Source: Candidatus Parvarchaeota archaeon (lineage in GTDB: Archaea; Nanobdellota; Nanobdellia; Parvarchaeales; Parvarchaeaceae). Taken from it: DNA of 64,000 nt. A program made the position numbers and the translations under genes. Positions 26,399 through 34,768 of the stretch are shown here, piece by piece; the first letter of the stretch is position 1; the number at the start of each line of letters is the position of its first letter. The notes beneath the pieces were generated by a model. It did no database searches, was not told the DNA's origin, and worked only from the letters and a program-made list of their open reading frames with translations. Location: positions 27,822-91,821 of the forward strand of contig JAMCSQ010000019.1 of the NCBI GenBank assembly GCA_023378805.1. The letters are read 5' to 3'.

Positions 26399-28813
26399 TT
26401 AAAGAAGAGAGAACTCCCTATCTTTTTTATAAGCAAATATTTTGACTATATCTGTTATCAAAAGAAAAATAACTGCAGTAGCTCCTATCAATACCATATA
26501 AAGTGTGCTTATACTTGACATCAATATTCCAAATCTTGCTATTACAAATGTTATTATAATAGCTAGAACTATTTGCAGTATAACCGGTATGCTTGGTCTA
26601 GAATGGAAAAATCTTCTTCTAGACCGTATAGATAGAAGAAGCGCTTCTATAGAAAATATAAATGCAACAAACATGAATGTTTCAAATGAAGTATGATTTA
26701 AGTGAAAATAAAACAGTCCAAAGTAAGCCAACAAAGAAACCTCAAATATAGCCATTGCACCGAAAAGAATAGACGCGAAGAATATTGCTTTTATGTCCCA
26801 AGCATCTGGTTTCTTAGAATAACTTTCCTTATCTGTTGATAATGCTATACTTCCAATATCATTTATGAATATCATTAAAATAAGTTGTATCGCTCTTATA
26901 GGTAGGAACCTAAGTATTATGAATGCTATTGACAGGAAAAATGCTATCTGAAATATCCTAGCAACCTTATTTAAGGTATAGCTTATCATTCTTTCGAATA
27001 TAGACCGACTTTCTTTTACAGCATTCACTATCGGCTCTATTCCTGGAGAGGTTAGAACTATAGTTGCTGCACTTTTTGCAACATCAGTTGCGTTTGAAAC
27101 GGCTATACCTACCTCTGCCTGCTTTAAGGCAGGAGCATCATTTACTCCATCTCCCGTCATACCAACATGATAACCTGCATCCTGCAATGCCTTTACTATT
27201 GTATATTTGTCTTTTGGGAATACTCCTGCAAAACCATCGTGTTCTATAACTAACTTTGAAAGTGTTTTTTCATCCAAGCCCTCTAAAGCCTTGACATCGA
27301 GTATTTTCTCACCTATTCCAACATCTTTGGCGATTTCCTTTGCAGTATCAATGTTGTCTCCGGTAAGCATCTTTGTCTTTATTCCAAGTGCCTTAAGCTC
27401 TTCTATAAGTTTTTTACTATCCGATCTTGGTTTATCATTTAAGGGGATTATACCTACAAAAGACCATTCCTTTCTGTCATTTAATTTAGCTGCTACTGCG
27501 ATAGTACGGTAGCCTTTTAATGACATCTCCTTTATTTTAGCGTTAATTTTTTTTATTTCTGAACTGTCTAAAGAGCATCTCTTTATTACAATGGCAGGAA
27601 ACCCTTTAATGGCAGACATTTTTTTACCATTTAATATGACATCTGCCTGTGACATTTTTGTAGAAGGGTTAAACGGCGTGAATTTTATCAGTTTGTAATT
27701 TAATTCCAGGTTTTTAGTATCATATTTTTTTAGACCTTCTATTATTGCATTGTCTATTTCATCGTTATCTTCTCTTCTAGATGCAATAGCTCCATAAAAA
27801 AGAGCCTCCTGTGCTGAAAATTTTCCATAGCCAAATGGATCAGAAACTGAAAGTTGGTTGCCTGTTATTGTTCCTGTTTTATCTAGGCAGACCACATTCA
27901 TAGTAGATGCCTCTTCAATTGCTTCCAGCTTTGTCACAAGAATGTTCTTTGATGACAATCTTTCAGTACCGTATGCCATTGCAACTGTAAATGCCGCAGG
28001 CAATCCAACAGGCACTGACACTAGAAGGATAAGAAGAGAGAATGGAACTATTGTAAGCAAATTTATGTGTGATAGATAAGAAGCTATAAAAACCGCAGTT
28101 ATAAGGAGTAGATCAATATATATGAGATATTTAAGCAGCTTAAAAATATCATTTTCTAAATGCATCCTACCGCTGGCTATCCTTACAAGATCCGCCGTTT
28201 TCCCAAAAGAAGTGTCCTTTCCAGTCTTTAAAACAAGAGCCGTAGCTTCTCCTTCTCTTACAGTTGAGGATGAAAAGATAGTCTCTCCTTCCTTCCTGTC
28301 CACAGGCAGAGATTCCCCAGTCAGCATTGACTGGTCAACTGAAAGATAGTCTCCTTCTATTATAACACAATCTGCAGGAACTATATCTCCAAGCCTTATC
28401 CTTATTATATCTCCAGGCACGAGTAATTTTGCAGGTATTTTTTTCCATTGATCATTTCTCTGGACGTTAACGTTTACGGACAGTTTATTCTTTAAAAGCT
28501 CTAGGGTATTATCCGCTTTGAATTCCTCCAGAAAACCCGCTATAGCATTAAACAAAAGGAGACTTATAACTATGTACGCATCTATGCTTTTCCCAAGAAT
28601 AAATGAGATTATTATAACAATGAAAAGCATTAATGGTATTGGGCCCCAGAATTTTAATAGAAACTTTTTTATTGGATTTACTTTTTTGCTTGCAATTTCA
28701 TTATACCCATATTTTTTTAGCCTTTCAGCTGCTTCTTTTTCCGAAAGTCCGTTCTTGCTAGAGGATAATTTTCTGAATTGCTCTTCTTTTGTTATCTCTA
28801 CGTCTTTCCCCAT
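26399..28813 (-). CDS. Plasma-membrane proton-efflux P-type ATPase (type IIIA)
   Basis: An 804-residue P-type ATPase of the length of the PMA family. Landmarks: the actuator motif 'DQSMLTGESLPV', the phosphorylation site 'CLDKTGTITGNQLS' (about 312-325), 'MLTGDNIDTA', 'VGMTGDGVNDAPALKQAEVG', and about ten helices. There are no N-terminal heavy-metal CxxC domains and no Ca2+-ATPase C-terminal extension. Known archaeal relatives pump protons outward, a useful activity in acid habitats. It is the second gene of a run with the 186-residue unknown and the lipid-kinase-like protein. Confidence 0.9.
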   Translation of the reverse strand: MGKDVEITKEEQFRKLSSSKNGLSEKEAAERLKKYGYNEIASKKVNPIKKFLLKFWGPIPLMLFIVIIISFILGKSIDAYIVISLLLFNAIAGFLEEFKADNTLELLKNKLSVNVNVQRNDQWKKIPAKLLVPGDIIRIRLGDIVPADCVIIEGDYLSVDQSMLTGESLPVDRKEGETIFSSSTVREGEATALVLKTGKDTSFGKTADLVRIASGRMHLENDIFKLLKYLIYIDLLLITAVFIASYLSHINLLTIVPFSLLILLVSVPVGLPAAFTVAMAYGTERLSSKNILVTKLEAIEEASTMNVVCLDKTGTITGNQLSVSDPFGYGKFSAQEALFYGAIASRREDNDEIDNAIIEGLKKYDTKNLELNYKLIKFTPFNPSTKMSQADVILNGKKMSAIKGFPAIVIKRCSLDSSEIKKINAKIKEMSLKGYRTIAVAAKLNDRKEWSFVGIIPLNDKPRSDSKKLIEELKALGIKTKMLTGDNIDTAKEIAKDVGIGEKILDVKALEGLDEKTLSKLVIEHDGFAGVFPKDKYTIVKALQDAGYHVGMTGDGVNDAPALKQAEVGIAVSNATDVAKSAATIVLTSPGIEPIVNAVKESRSIFERMISYTLNKVARIFQIAFFLSIAFIILRFLPIRAIQLILMIFINDIGSIALSTDKESYSKKPDAWDIKAIFFASILFGAMAIFEVSLLAYFGLFYFHLNHTSFETFMFVAFIFSIEALLLSIRSRRRFFHSRPSIPVILQIVLAIIITFVIARFGILMSSISTLYMVLIGATAVIFLLITDIVKIFAYKKDREFSLL

Positions 28814-28814
28814 A

Positions 28815-29375
28815 TTAATCGCTTATTAAACCTATAAAAAGTTTGTCATCGCCTTTGAATTTTTTCTCGCCTGGAAGTCTTAAAAAGAGATATACTACCT
28901 TCCCATTAAAGACGAAACGTAAGGGGGGAGAATATGGATAAAATTCTTTCTTAAAAAGCTTATCATAACTAACAGTTATTTCTGAGATTGATTTCTTTTC
29001 AACTCTCATAATAAGGGTATCAAGTTTTTTGTTGTAGAATTCTATGCTTTCCTGTGTTATCTCAACGAAGCCAGAATGCTTATGTAATGGTCTCATTGAA
29101 CTTCTACTGACCCTCGCAATAACCTTTTTATGTAGACTTAATTCCAACAACTCCTTTCTGTATATCCATACGGCTTCAAACAAACCAAGCCCTCTTTTCA
29201 AGGAGTCATTTATAAATTTCATCCTAGGAGTTTCTCCGCGGAATATATCTACTATGTTTAGTATATTCTTGTCAACTGAAACGCTTGCATTTTCCTTTGC
29301 CAGATTTTTACTGTAAAACATAGATAAAATGGATTTAACGGCCGTGAACATATCATTATGTTGCCTTCGATTCAT
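28815..29375 (-). CDS. Hypothetical protein upstream of the P-type ATPase
   Basis: A 186-residue soluble, basic protein. The N-terminal ~100 residues are helical; the C-terminal part seems beta-rich ('KSISEITVSYDKLFKKEF', 'LRFVFNGKVVYLFLRLPG'), somewhat like a lipid-binding PH-type sheet, but this is only an impression. It stops one base before the P-type ATPase start, so it is translationally linked to the pump. Family not recognised. Confidence 0.7.
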   Translation of the reverse strand: MNRRQHNDMFTAVKSILSMFYSKNLAKENASVSVDKNILNIVDIFRGETPRMKFINDSLKRGLGLFEAVWIYRKELLELSLHKKVIARVSRSSMRPLHKHSGFVEITQESIEFYNKKLDTLIMRVEKKSISEITVSYDKLFKKEFYPYSPPLRFVFNGKVVYLFLRLPGEKKFKGDDKLFIGLISD

Positions 29376-29439
29376 TTATAGTTTATTATTTGCTTAATTT
29401 ACTGACAGTAAAAAATAATTTTTAGTTTTCTTCTAGGAC

Positions 29440-29913
29440 TCAGATAACCTGAATTATCATCTGGATTATAAACCCAAGCACACCTATTATGAAAGTTCCT
29501 ATAACAACCATTATTGAAAGTTCCTTGAACTCCTGCTTTGTAGGTTTTCTTGCAAGATGAAGTATCCTACTGTATTCAAATCTATAATGCTCCAGCTTTG
29601 CCTTTATATTCATAGGATGAGCTTTTTTAATCGCATTTTTTACATGATATAAATGGAACCTTCTTTTCTTTATATTTGACTTTTCTTCTTTACTACTACC
29701 AGATACATTGCTTTGTACAACTGTTTCTGCAGGCTTTTTCTGATCTGTATCCTGAGCTCCATTTTTAGTAGTATTAGAATTTTTCTGCTCCATTATCTTT
29801 TCGGTATGCTCAAAGGTATCTGCAGGCCTCGTATCGTTTTTTATTACTTTTTCCTGCTTATCTAAATTGCCCAGATTGGCATCTGCTAGACTCTTATTTT
29901 CATCCATAATCAA
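29440..29913 (-). CDS. secE: SecE/Sec61-gamma with long charged N-terminal extension
   Basis: A 157-residue protein. The last ~65 residues are the SecE core: amphipathic helix 'EYSRILHLARKPTKQEFKEL' followed by one membrane helix 'IMVVIGTFIIGVLGFIIQMI'. Archaeal SecE is normally about 60 residues. Here about 90 residues precede it: acidic and Asn/Gln/Thr-rich, likely disordered, then a basic stretch 'NIKKRRFHLYHVKNAIKKAH'. It overlaps the ftsZ stop by four bases; the ftsZ-secE order is a known archaeal arrangement. The usual next gene nusG is not present. Confidence 0.82.
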   Translation of the reverse strand: MIMDENKSLADANLGNLDKQEKVIKNDTRPADTFEHTEKIMEQKNSNTTKNGAQDTDQKKPAETVVQSNVSGSSKEEKSNIKKRRFHLYHVKNAIKKAHPMNIKAKLEHYRFEYSRILHLARKPTKQEFKELSIMVVIGTFIIGVLGFIIQMIIQVI

Positions 29914-31037
29914 CTTAGAAAAGTTATCCCCAATTCATCTTCAACTTCCTGTTTCTCCTTTAACTGTTGGTCCTCTGCTATAGATTTCCCACTTATCTGT
30001 TTAGAAGTTACTCCTGTTATTATGGCCAAAACCTTTACGGTGTTCTTTAAATCCGGGAATATGTGCGCACCCCATATTATGTTTATGTCATCAGGTAGTT
30101 TCTGGCCTATAAGATCAACTAATTTGTTTGCTTCTTCAAGTGTAAGCGAAGGCCCTCCACTTACGTCTATAAGCATCCCTCTTGCAGTTGAAACATCAAC
30201 ATCTATGAGCGGATTATTAAGCACTTTCTCTACAACTGTTTCAAGTTTCTTGTCTTTTGCATCACTTTCCCCAGTTCCTATAAGCGCTACTCCTCCATTA
30301 GACATTATCCTCTTTACATCTGCAAAATCAACGTTTATTAAACCGGGTTTCGTTATCAACTCAGTTATCCCCTTAACTGCATTTGTAAGAACATCATCTG
30401 CTATCTTCAATGCTATAGGCAGCGGTAACCCCGGGGCAATCGCCATGAGCTTTTCATTGGGAACGGTTATCAATGTATCTACTGTATTCTTAAGTTTTTC
30501 CACACCATTCAGCGCAGAGTTCATTCTTCTTCTGCCCTCTGCCTTAAATGGCAAAGTAACAACTGCTATAGTAAGTGCGTTTATTTTCTTTGAAACCGAT
30601 GCAACAACCGGCGCTGCACCAGTACCTGTTCCACCGCCCATACCGCAACATATAAAAACTAAATCTGCACCTTGAAGAGCTTCCTTAAGTTCCTGCTCCT
30701 GCTCTTTTGCCGCAGCCTCACCAACTGCAGGGTCCGCGCCAGCGCCTAACCCATTTGTTAATTCCTTTCCTATAAGTATCTTTTTATCAGCAGGAGTACA
30801 AAGAAGATCTGCAGCATCAGTATTAACTGCTATGAACTCCGCTCCTTTTATACCAACTTCAAACATTCTGTTAAGAGTATTGTTTCCGGATCCGCCTACA
30901 CCGACTACTTTTATATTTGCCCTTCTTGATGCTATTAATTCTTCTAAGGACTTGTCAAATTCTTTAGTTTTGCTAGCATCGTACTTCATCCCTTTTATTC
31001 CCTGACTAAGTGAATTATTCATTTGCATATCATCCAT
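29910..31037 (-). CDS. ftsZ1: Cell-division GTPase FtsZ (FtsZ1 type)
   Basis: A 375-residue tubulin-like GTPase. Visible are 'VVGVGGSGNNTLNRM', the tubulin signature 'GMGGGTGTGAAPVVAS' and the T7-loop region 'NVDFADVKRIM'. It polymerises into the division ring. Coupling to secE supports assignment to the FtsZ1 branch. A ~40-residue N-terminal extension comes before the core and the C-terminus ends 'ELGITFLS'. 'gaggt' lies about seven bases before the ATG. A second ftsZ is at 41815-42915. Confidence 0.96.
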   Translation of the reverse strand: MDDMQMNNSLSQGIKGMKYDASKTKEFDKSLEELIASRRANIKVVGVGGSGNNTLNRMFEVGIKGAEFIAVNTDAADLLCTPADKKILIGKELTNGLGAGADPAVGEAAAKEQEQELKEALQGADLVFICCGMGGGTGTGAAPVVASVSKKINALTIAVVTLPFKAEGRRRMNSALNGVEKLKNTVDTLITVPNEKLMAIAPGLPLPIALKIADDVLTNAVKGITELITKPGLINVDFADVKRIMSNGGVALIGTGESDAKDKKLETVVEKVLNNPLIDVDVSTARGMLIDVSGGPSLTLEEANKLVDLIGQKLPDDINIIWGAHIFPDLKNTVKVLAIITGVTSKQISGKSIAEDQQLKEKQEVEDELGITFLS

Positions 31038-31085
31038 AAGTTTACCTCAATAGATTAATCATTTTGGATTATATATAAATATCTC

Positions 31086-31733
31086 CTAATCCTTTAATAT
31101 CTCAGTTTTAATCTTCTTGTTGATGTATTTGCTTATATCCATCGCTATACTGTCCTTTATGTAAGGTTTAACCTCCTCTTTTGTGTGTATTTTTACAGTT
31201 TCATTGTCAATATCCGTACTTTCTGGTTTTTTGCCGGTGTAATGCTCAAATATTGCAGAATACTTCTCTTTCTCGTCTTCTATTATTGAAACTATCTCAA
31301 TTTCATATCTAAGTTCCTTTCCAGCCAATGGATGATTGTAACTTACGAGCACCCTGCCACTGCTTATTGCTAAGACCGTGGCCATTTTATCGTCTAAAAG
31401 GACCATATCCCCTACAGAAGGATTAATATTATTGCTTCTAAATACTGATATCCCGTATGTTTTTATAAGCCTTTTATCAAACTCCCCAAATCCGTCTTTT
31501 GGCTGCACAGTTATCTCATATTTATCTCCTTGGTTCTTTCCTACAACCGAATCGGAGATAACTTTCAGTATATAATTTCCGCCAGGGATGACAAGAACAG
31601 GCGAAAAATTATAATCTCCTTTTATGCTCTCTTTTTCCGCCGTTTTTTTATCTGTTAGATCAAATATCTGACCGGTAGAAGTTATTCTCCCTATAAAATT
31701 TATCATTACAAAATCATTTTCCTTAATCATCAC
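31086..31733 (-). CDS. FKBP-type peptidyl-prolyl isomerase (SlyD-like, long archaeal form)
   Basis: A 215-residue protein. The FKBP core 'DFVMINFIGRITSTGQIFD' and 'VLVIPGGNYILKVISDSVVG' is split by the insert-in-flap (IF) domain around 'LLDDKMATVLAISSGRVLVSYNHPLAGKEL', here cited in part, which in SlyD-like proteins has chaperone activity. An extra C-terminal ~65 residues is helical and charged. It catalyses proline isomerisation and prevents aggregation in the cytoplasm. Its start overlaps the alba stop by four bases. Confidence 0.88.
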   Translation of the reverse strand: MMIKENDFVMINFIGRITSTGQIFDLTDKKTAEKESIKGDYNFSPVLVIPGGNYILKVISDSVVGKNQGDKYEITVQPKDGFGEFDKRLIKTYGISVFRSNNINPSVGDMVLLDDKMATVLAISSGRVLVSYNHPLAGKELRYEIEIVSIIEDEKEKYSAIFEHYTGKKPESTDIDNETVKIHTKEEVKPYIKDSIAMDISKYINKKIKTEILKD

Positions 31734-32002
31734 TGCCTCCTCATCTCAATTGATATGAATGAAACATTTCTTTTCTTTCCTTCTTTATCCGCGAGCTCTT
31801 CAGTCCCTATTTCAATGCCAGAAACTTTAAGATCCTTCATGAATTTGTGCATCGTAACCTGTGAGATATCGACCGCAGTAGAGATTGATAAGCCCCTTGC
31901 CTTTATTACAACCTGATTATTGCCAGAGTTTAAATGAGTAAGTATGGCCATTACATATGACATTATCGGTTTTTTCCCTACAAATATTATATCATTTTCC
32001 AT
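31730..32002 (-). CDS. albA: Alba nucleic-acid-binding chromatin protein
   Basis: A 90-residue protein with the Alba fold landmarks: 'FVGKKPIMSYVMAILTHL', 'QVVIKARGLSISTAVDIS' and the C-terminal strand 'RNVSFISIEM'. The Lys-Lys in the N-terminal loop (VGKKP) is the pair known to contact DNA and be modified in Sulfolobus Alba. It binds DNA or RNA as a dimer. It is translationally coupled to the FKBP gene. Confidence 0.93.
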   Translation of the reverse strand: MENDIIFVGKKPIMSYVMAILTHLNSGNNQVVIKARGLSISTAVDISQVTMHKFMKDLKVSGIEIGTEELADKEGKKRNVSFISIEMRRQ

Positions 32003-32054
32003 AATTCTATTTTTTAAATTTATATGTATATAAGCATTTATATTTTGCTTAATA

Positions 32055-32414
32055 TTAGTTGTTGCTAAGTTTTACGGCCCTTCCGTCAAAAGCCAAGGTC
32101 CTTATCTTAAGTTTATTTGCCTTTGCTCTTAATTCCCTGTCTTCTGTAAAAAGAATCCCATTTTTATACAAACAAAAATCCAACAATGTGTTATCAGTAT
32201 TTTTATTTTCGTCAAATTCTACTACCTTTAAGCCATAAGAAAGAAAAAAGCTTTTTACATCAGATCTTTTTATATTAGTTAACTCAACTATACACTTCCT
32301 AATTGTTAAAATGGAAAAACTACTCTGAAAAAAATTATCAAGCAGCGCCTTTAAATCCAATTTATTGTCAAAACAATAAACCATAATGTTTGTGTCTATA
32401 ACAACATCATTCAT
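32055..32414 (-). CDS. PIN-domain protein (Fcf1/rRNA-processing type)
   Basis: A 119-residue PIN domain. The acidic metal-binding residues are Asp7 in 'VVIDTNIMVYCF', Glu44-like in 'CIVELTNI', Asp near 'NTDNTLLDFC' and 'FTEDRELRAKA'. It overlaps the aIF2-gamma gene by eight bases; a PIN gene directly after aIF2-gamma is a common archaeal arrangement, and such proteins are related to the rRNA-processing nucleases Fcf1/Utp24. There is no antitoxin next to it, so a VapC toxin is less likely. Confidence 0.85.
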   Translation of the reverse strand: MNDVVIDTNIMVYCFDNKLDLKALLDNFFQSSFSILTIRKCIVELTNIKRSDVKSFFLSYGLKVVEFDENKNTDNTLLDFCLYKNGILFTEDRELRAKANKLKIRTLAFDGRAVKLSNN

Positions 32415-33588
32415 ATATGTTTCCTGATCCTGCTATTGTCCAAACATTATTTATTTTTCTAGATAGGATAGCTCTTTCGCCTATGAAATATGGTAAAGCT
32501 GAATTTCCTAAATTTACAACAATCCCATTATTTGAGTAAGAAACGACTGTTCCAAGAACCTTTGAAGATAAAACATTTAAAAGAACGGTTTCATTTTTCT
32601 GCGGTGGCTTGCTGAACTTATTAGGTATGGACTCGTATTTGATTGCTATCCTGCTTTTGAATAAAGGAACAGTATCAGCTCTTACAACTAAAGAGCCGGC
32701 TAAGTTATCTCTTCTTGCTAATGAAGGGTCTAAATCAGTTTCTAATCCTATCATCAACCCTCTTACTGCTTCTTTTTCAGGTTCAAACTCGCTTTGTATG
32801 CTTAAAACTTTGGTCTTTAAAGGCCTCCATGAATTTTTTATGTAAACGCCTGGATAAACAACCACTGCATCGTTGATTTTCAAGGAGCCAGATTTTAGTC
32901 CACCTCCTAAAACCCCTCCTTTGAGTTCATTTATGTCTGCACCGGGTCTATTAATATCAAAACTTCTTACTATTACCATTTCGGTCCTTTCTTCTTTAGA
33001 ATTATCTGGAACTTCAAACTTACCTATCTCCTGTATAAGTTCTGTAATGTTTATATCCTGTGCAGCAAATACAGGTACTATTTTTGCATCTTGGTAGCCG
33101 TTCTTTGACATAAACTCCTTTATCTCATTGTAGCTTTCCTTTGCGCGGTCTTTCCCTACAACATCTATTTTTGTCTGTGCTACAACTATATTTTTAACAC
33201 CTATTATTCGTAAGGCTTCTATGTGTTCCTGTGTTTGAGGTTGAGGACACTTTTGATTTGCGGCTATAACCAGAACGGCTCCGTCTACTAAAGTTGCTCC
33301 GCTTAGCATTATAGTCATCAATGTTTTATGTCCCGGTGAGTCTATTATTGAAACCCTATAGTAAAGACTTGCATTTGAATTGCATATCTCGCACTTCTCA
33401 TTCCTGCTAAATGAACCGCATGAATCACATTTGTATATAAGAAAATGGGCATAACCAAGCCTTATTGTTATTCCTCTCTTTTTTTCTTCACTGTGTCTTA
33501 AAGTAGATTCGCTAGTAATCGCCCTTACCAAAGTCGTCTTGCCATCGGCGAAATTACCAACTACATCTATCGTTATGTCTTTAACCAT
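32407..33588 (-). CDS. eif2g: Translation initiation factor aIF2, gamma subunit
   Basis: About 393 residues from the preferred ATG at 33588; an upstream in-frame ATG at 33624 would add 12 residues and overlap eS6 by 44 bases. It delivers Met-tRNAi to the small ribosomal subunit with GTP. Visible: G1 'GNFADGKTTL', zinc knuckle 'CDSCGSFSRNEKCEICNS', G3 'DSPGHKTLM', domain II 'LKGGVLGGGLKSG' and domain III. G1 is usually GHVDHGKT and G4 usually NKID; here they are GNFADGKT and TKID, so the factor is divergent. It sits between eS6 and the PIN gene. Confidence 0.93.
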   Translation of the reverse strand: MVKDITIDVVGNFADGKTTLVRAITSESTLRHSEEKKRGITIRLGYAHFLIYKCDSCGSFSRNEKCEICNSNASLYYRVSIIDSPGHKTLMTIMLSGATLVDGAVLVIAANQKCPQPQTQEHIEALRIIGVKNIVVAQTKIDVVGKDRAKESYNEIKEFMSKNGYQDAKIVPVFAAQDINITELIQEIGKFEVPDNSKEERTEMVIVRSFDINRPGADINELKGGVLGGGLKSGSLKINDAVVVYPGVYIKNSWRPLKTKVLSIQSEFEPEKEAVRGLMIGLETDLDPSLARRDNLAGSLVVRADTVPLFKSRIAIKYESIPNKFSKPPQKNETVLLNVLSSKVLGTVVSYSNNGIVVNLGNSALPYFIGERAILSRKINNVWTIAGSGNIYE

Positions 33589-33958
33589 TAGAAGGCGTGA
33601 ATAACTGCTCCAAAGATTTCTCACCGTACTTTGATATCTTTATGTTGATTTGAGAAGTAAATTGGCCAATCGTATTTCCTGCGATGCTCTTCCTTCTACG
33701 TATTTTCTGCTTGTTTCCTAGTCCTTTTCCTATAAGCACTTTTCTAAGACCAGAACCATCTAAATCCTTCGACATGGGCATTCCTGTCATATAGCTTCCC
33801 CCTGTTATTATCCCAGAATAACCATCTAAACCTAAAAATGAAAGCTCTAATTCTTCTCCTATTTTTTTACCGAATAACTGGTCCGACTTGTCACTTTCAA
33901 GAGTTTTATTGAATGACTTGCCTGTTTTCCCATCATTTATTACAATCTTTATCTCCAT
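33581..33958 (-). CDS. rps6e: Small-subunit ribosomal protein eS6
   Basis: A 125-residue protein matching archaeal eS6: 'INDGKTGKSFNKTL', 'GKKIGEELE', 'GYSGIITGGSYMTGMPM' and the basic 'GLGNKQKIRRRKSIAGNTI'. It is part of the 30S subunit. It is the first gene of the eS6-aIF2gamma-PIN run, overlapping the preferred aIF2-gamma start by eight bases. Confidence 0.95.
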   Translation of the reverse strand: MEIKIVINDGKTGKSFNKTLESDKSDQLFGKKIGEELELSFLGLDGYSGIITGGSYMTGMPMSKDLDGSGLRKVLIGKGLGNKQKIRRRKSIAGNTIGQFTSQINIKISKYGEKSLEQLFTPSNG

Positions 33959-34042
33959 AGACTTTATTAGATATGACTATTATTTATAAATAGCTTTGCA
34001 TTAGAATAAATAACTTATTAAACTAAAAAACTATAAGGTAAG

Positions 34043-34735
34043 ATGGAAATGATCTTTGTTGAATCCAGATTCAGGGGAAAGCTTAGCGATGAATTTATTA
34101 AAAGAATTTATAACGAAATAAAACCCTATAAAAAGATAAATCTTGTGGCTGCAATACAGTTCATAGACCAAATGAATGATTTTAAGAATAGGATAAAAGA
34201 CAAGGAGTTCGTAGTTAAACAGTCGCTTTACAGAGCTATGTACCCGGGTCAGATATTGGGCTGTGACGTTTATGCTGCAGACTGCGAAGACTGCGATGCG
34301 ACTCTGGCTTTTGAGCAAGGCATGTTTCACGTACTCGGTATACCTCTTAAATATGGAAAGGCGGTAATCACTGCAGATCCTGAAACAGAAAATATAGAAA
34401 TAATAGACGCAGAGGTAGCTGATAAATATCGAAAAAGGATAATGCAGGGGATAGGGGCAGTATTGACCGCAAAAAAAGTTATGTTTGTTGAGTCTACAAA
34501 GGCCGGCCAGACTTATGGCTCGAAACTTTTGAAGGAAAAACTAAGAAAAGATGGCAAGCAGGTTTATTTCGTTGTTGCAGATGAAATAAATTTTGATAGA
34601 CTAAATGAATTCAGGGAAATAGATGTTTTCATAAGTACAGCCTGCCAAAGGATAGCAATAGATGACATGAACAAGGTTAAAAAGCCAATGATAAATGCAG
34701 AGGATCTTGAAAGTTATCTTAGAGAAAACAAATGA
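34043..34735 (+). CDS. dph2: Dph2-type diphthamide synthase lacking the N-terminal domain
   Basis: A 230-residue protein matching the second and third domains of archaeal Dph2: 'PGQILGCDV' with Cys74, 'GMFHVLGIPL', 'VESTKAGQTYGSKLL', 'VADEIN' and 'ISTACQRIAIDD' with Cys201. Full-length archaeal Dph2 is about 330-340 residues and uses three Cys, one per domain, to hold a [4Fe-4S] cluster. The first domain with its Cys is absent, and the 84-base upstream gap has stops in all frames, so it is not a missed start. Extra Cys81 and Cys84 follow the second-domain Cys. The enzyme starts modification of a His in elongation factor 2. Confidence 0.85.
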   Translation: MEMIFVESRFRGKLSDEFIKRIYNEIKPYKKINLVAAIQFIDQMNDFKNRIKDKEFVVKQSLYRAMYPGQILGCDVYAADCEDCDATLAFEQGMFHVLGIPLKYGKAVITADPETENIEIIDAEVADKYRKRIMQGIGAVLTAKKVMFVESTKAGQTYGSKLLKEKLRKDGKQVYFVVADEINFDRLNEFREIDVFISTACQRIAIDDMNKVKKPMINAEDLESYLRENK

Positions 34736-34768
34736 AATGCATTTAAATAGCTGGGTCCATAGATTTTT

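Noticed and set aside
30022..30675. 217-codon plus-strand frame opposite ftsZ1
   Set aside because: Antisense to conserved FtsZ; the same type of frame appears opposite ftsZ2 (42200-42718), so it is a by-product of FtsZ codon use.
32055..32414. PIN protein considered as a VapC toxin
   Set aside because: No antitoxin gene is adjacent, and the place right after aIF2-gamma is typical of the conserved rRNA-processing PIN family.
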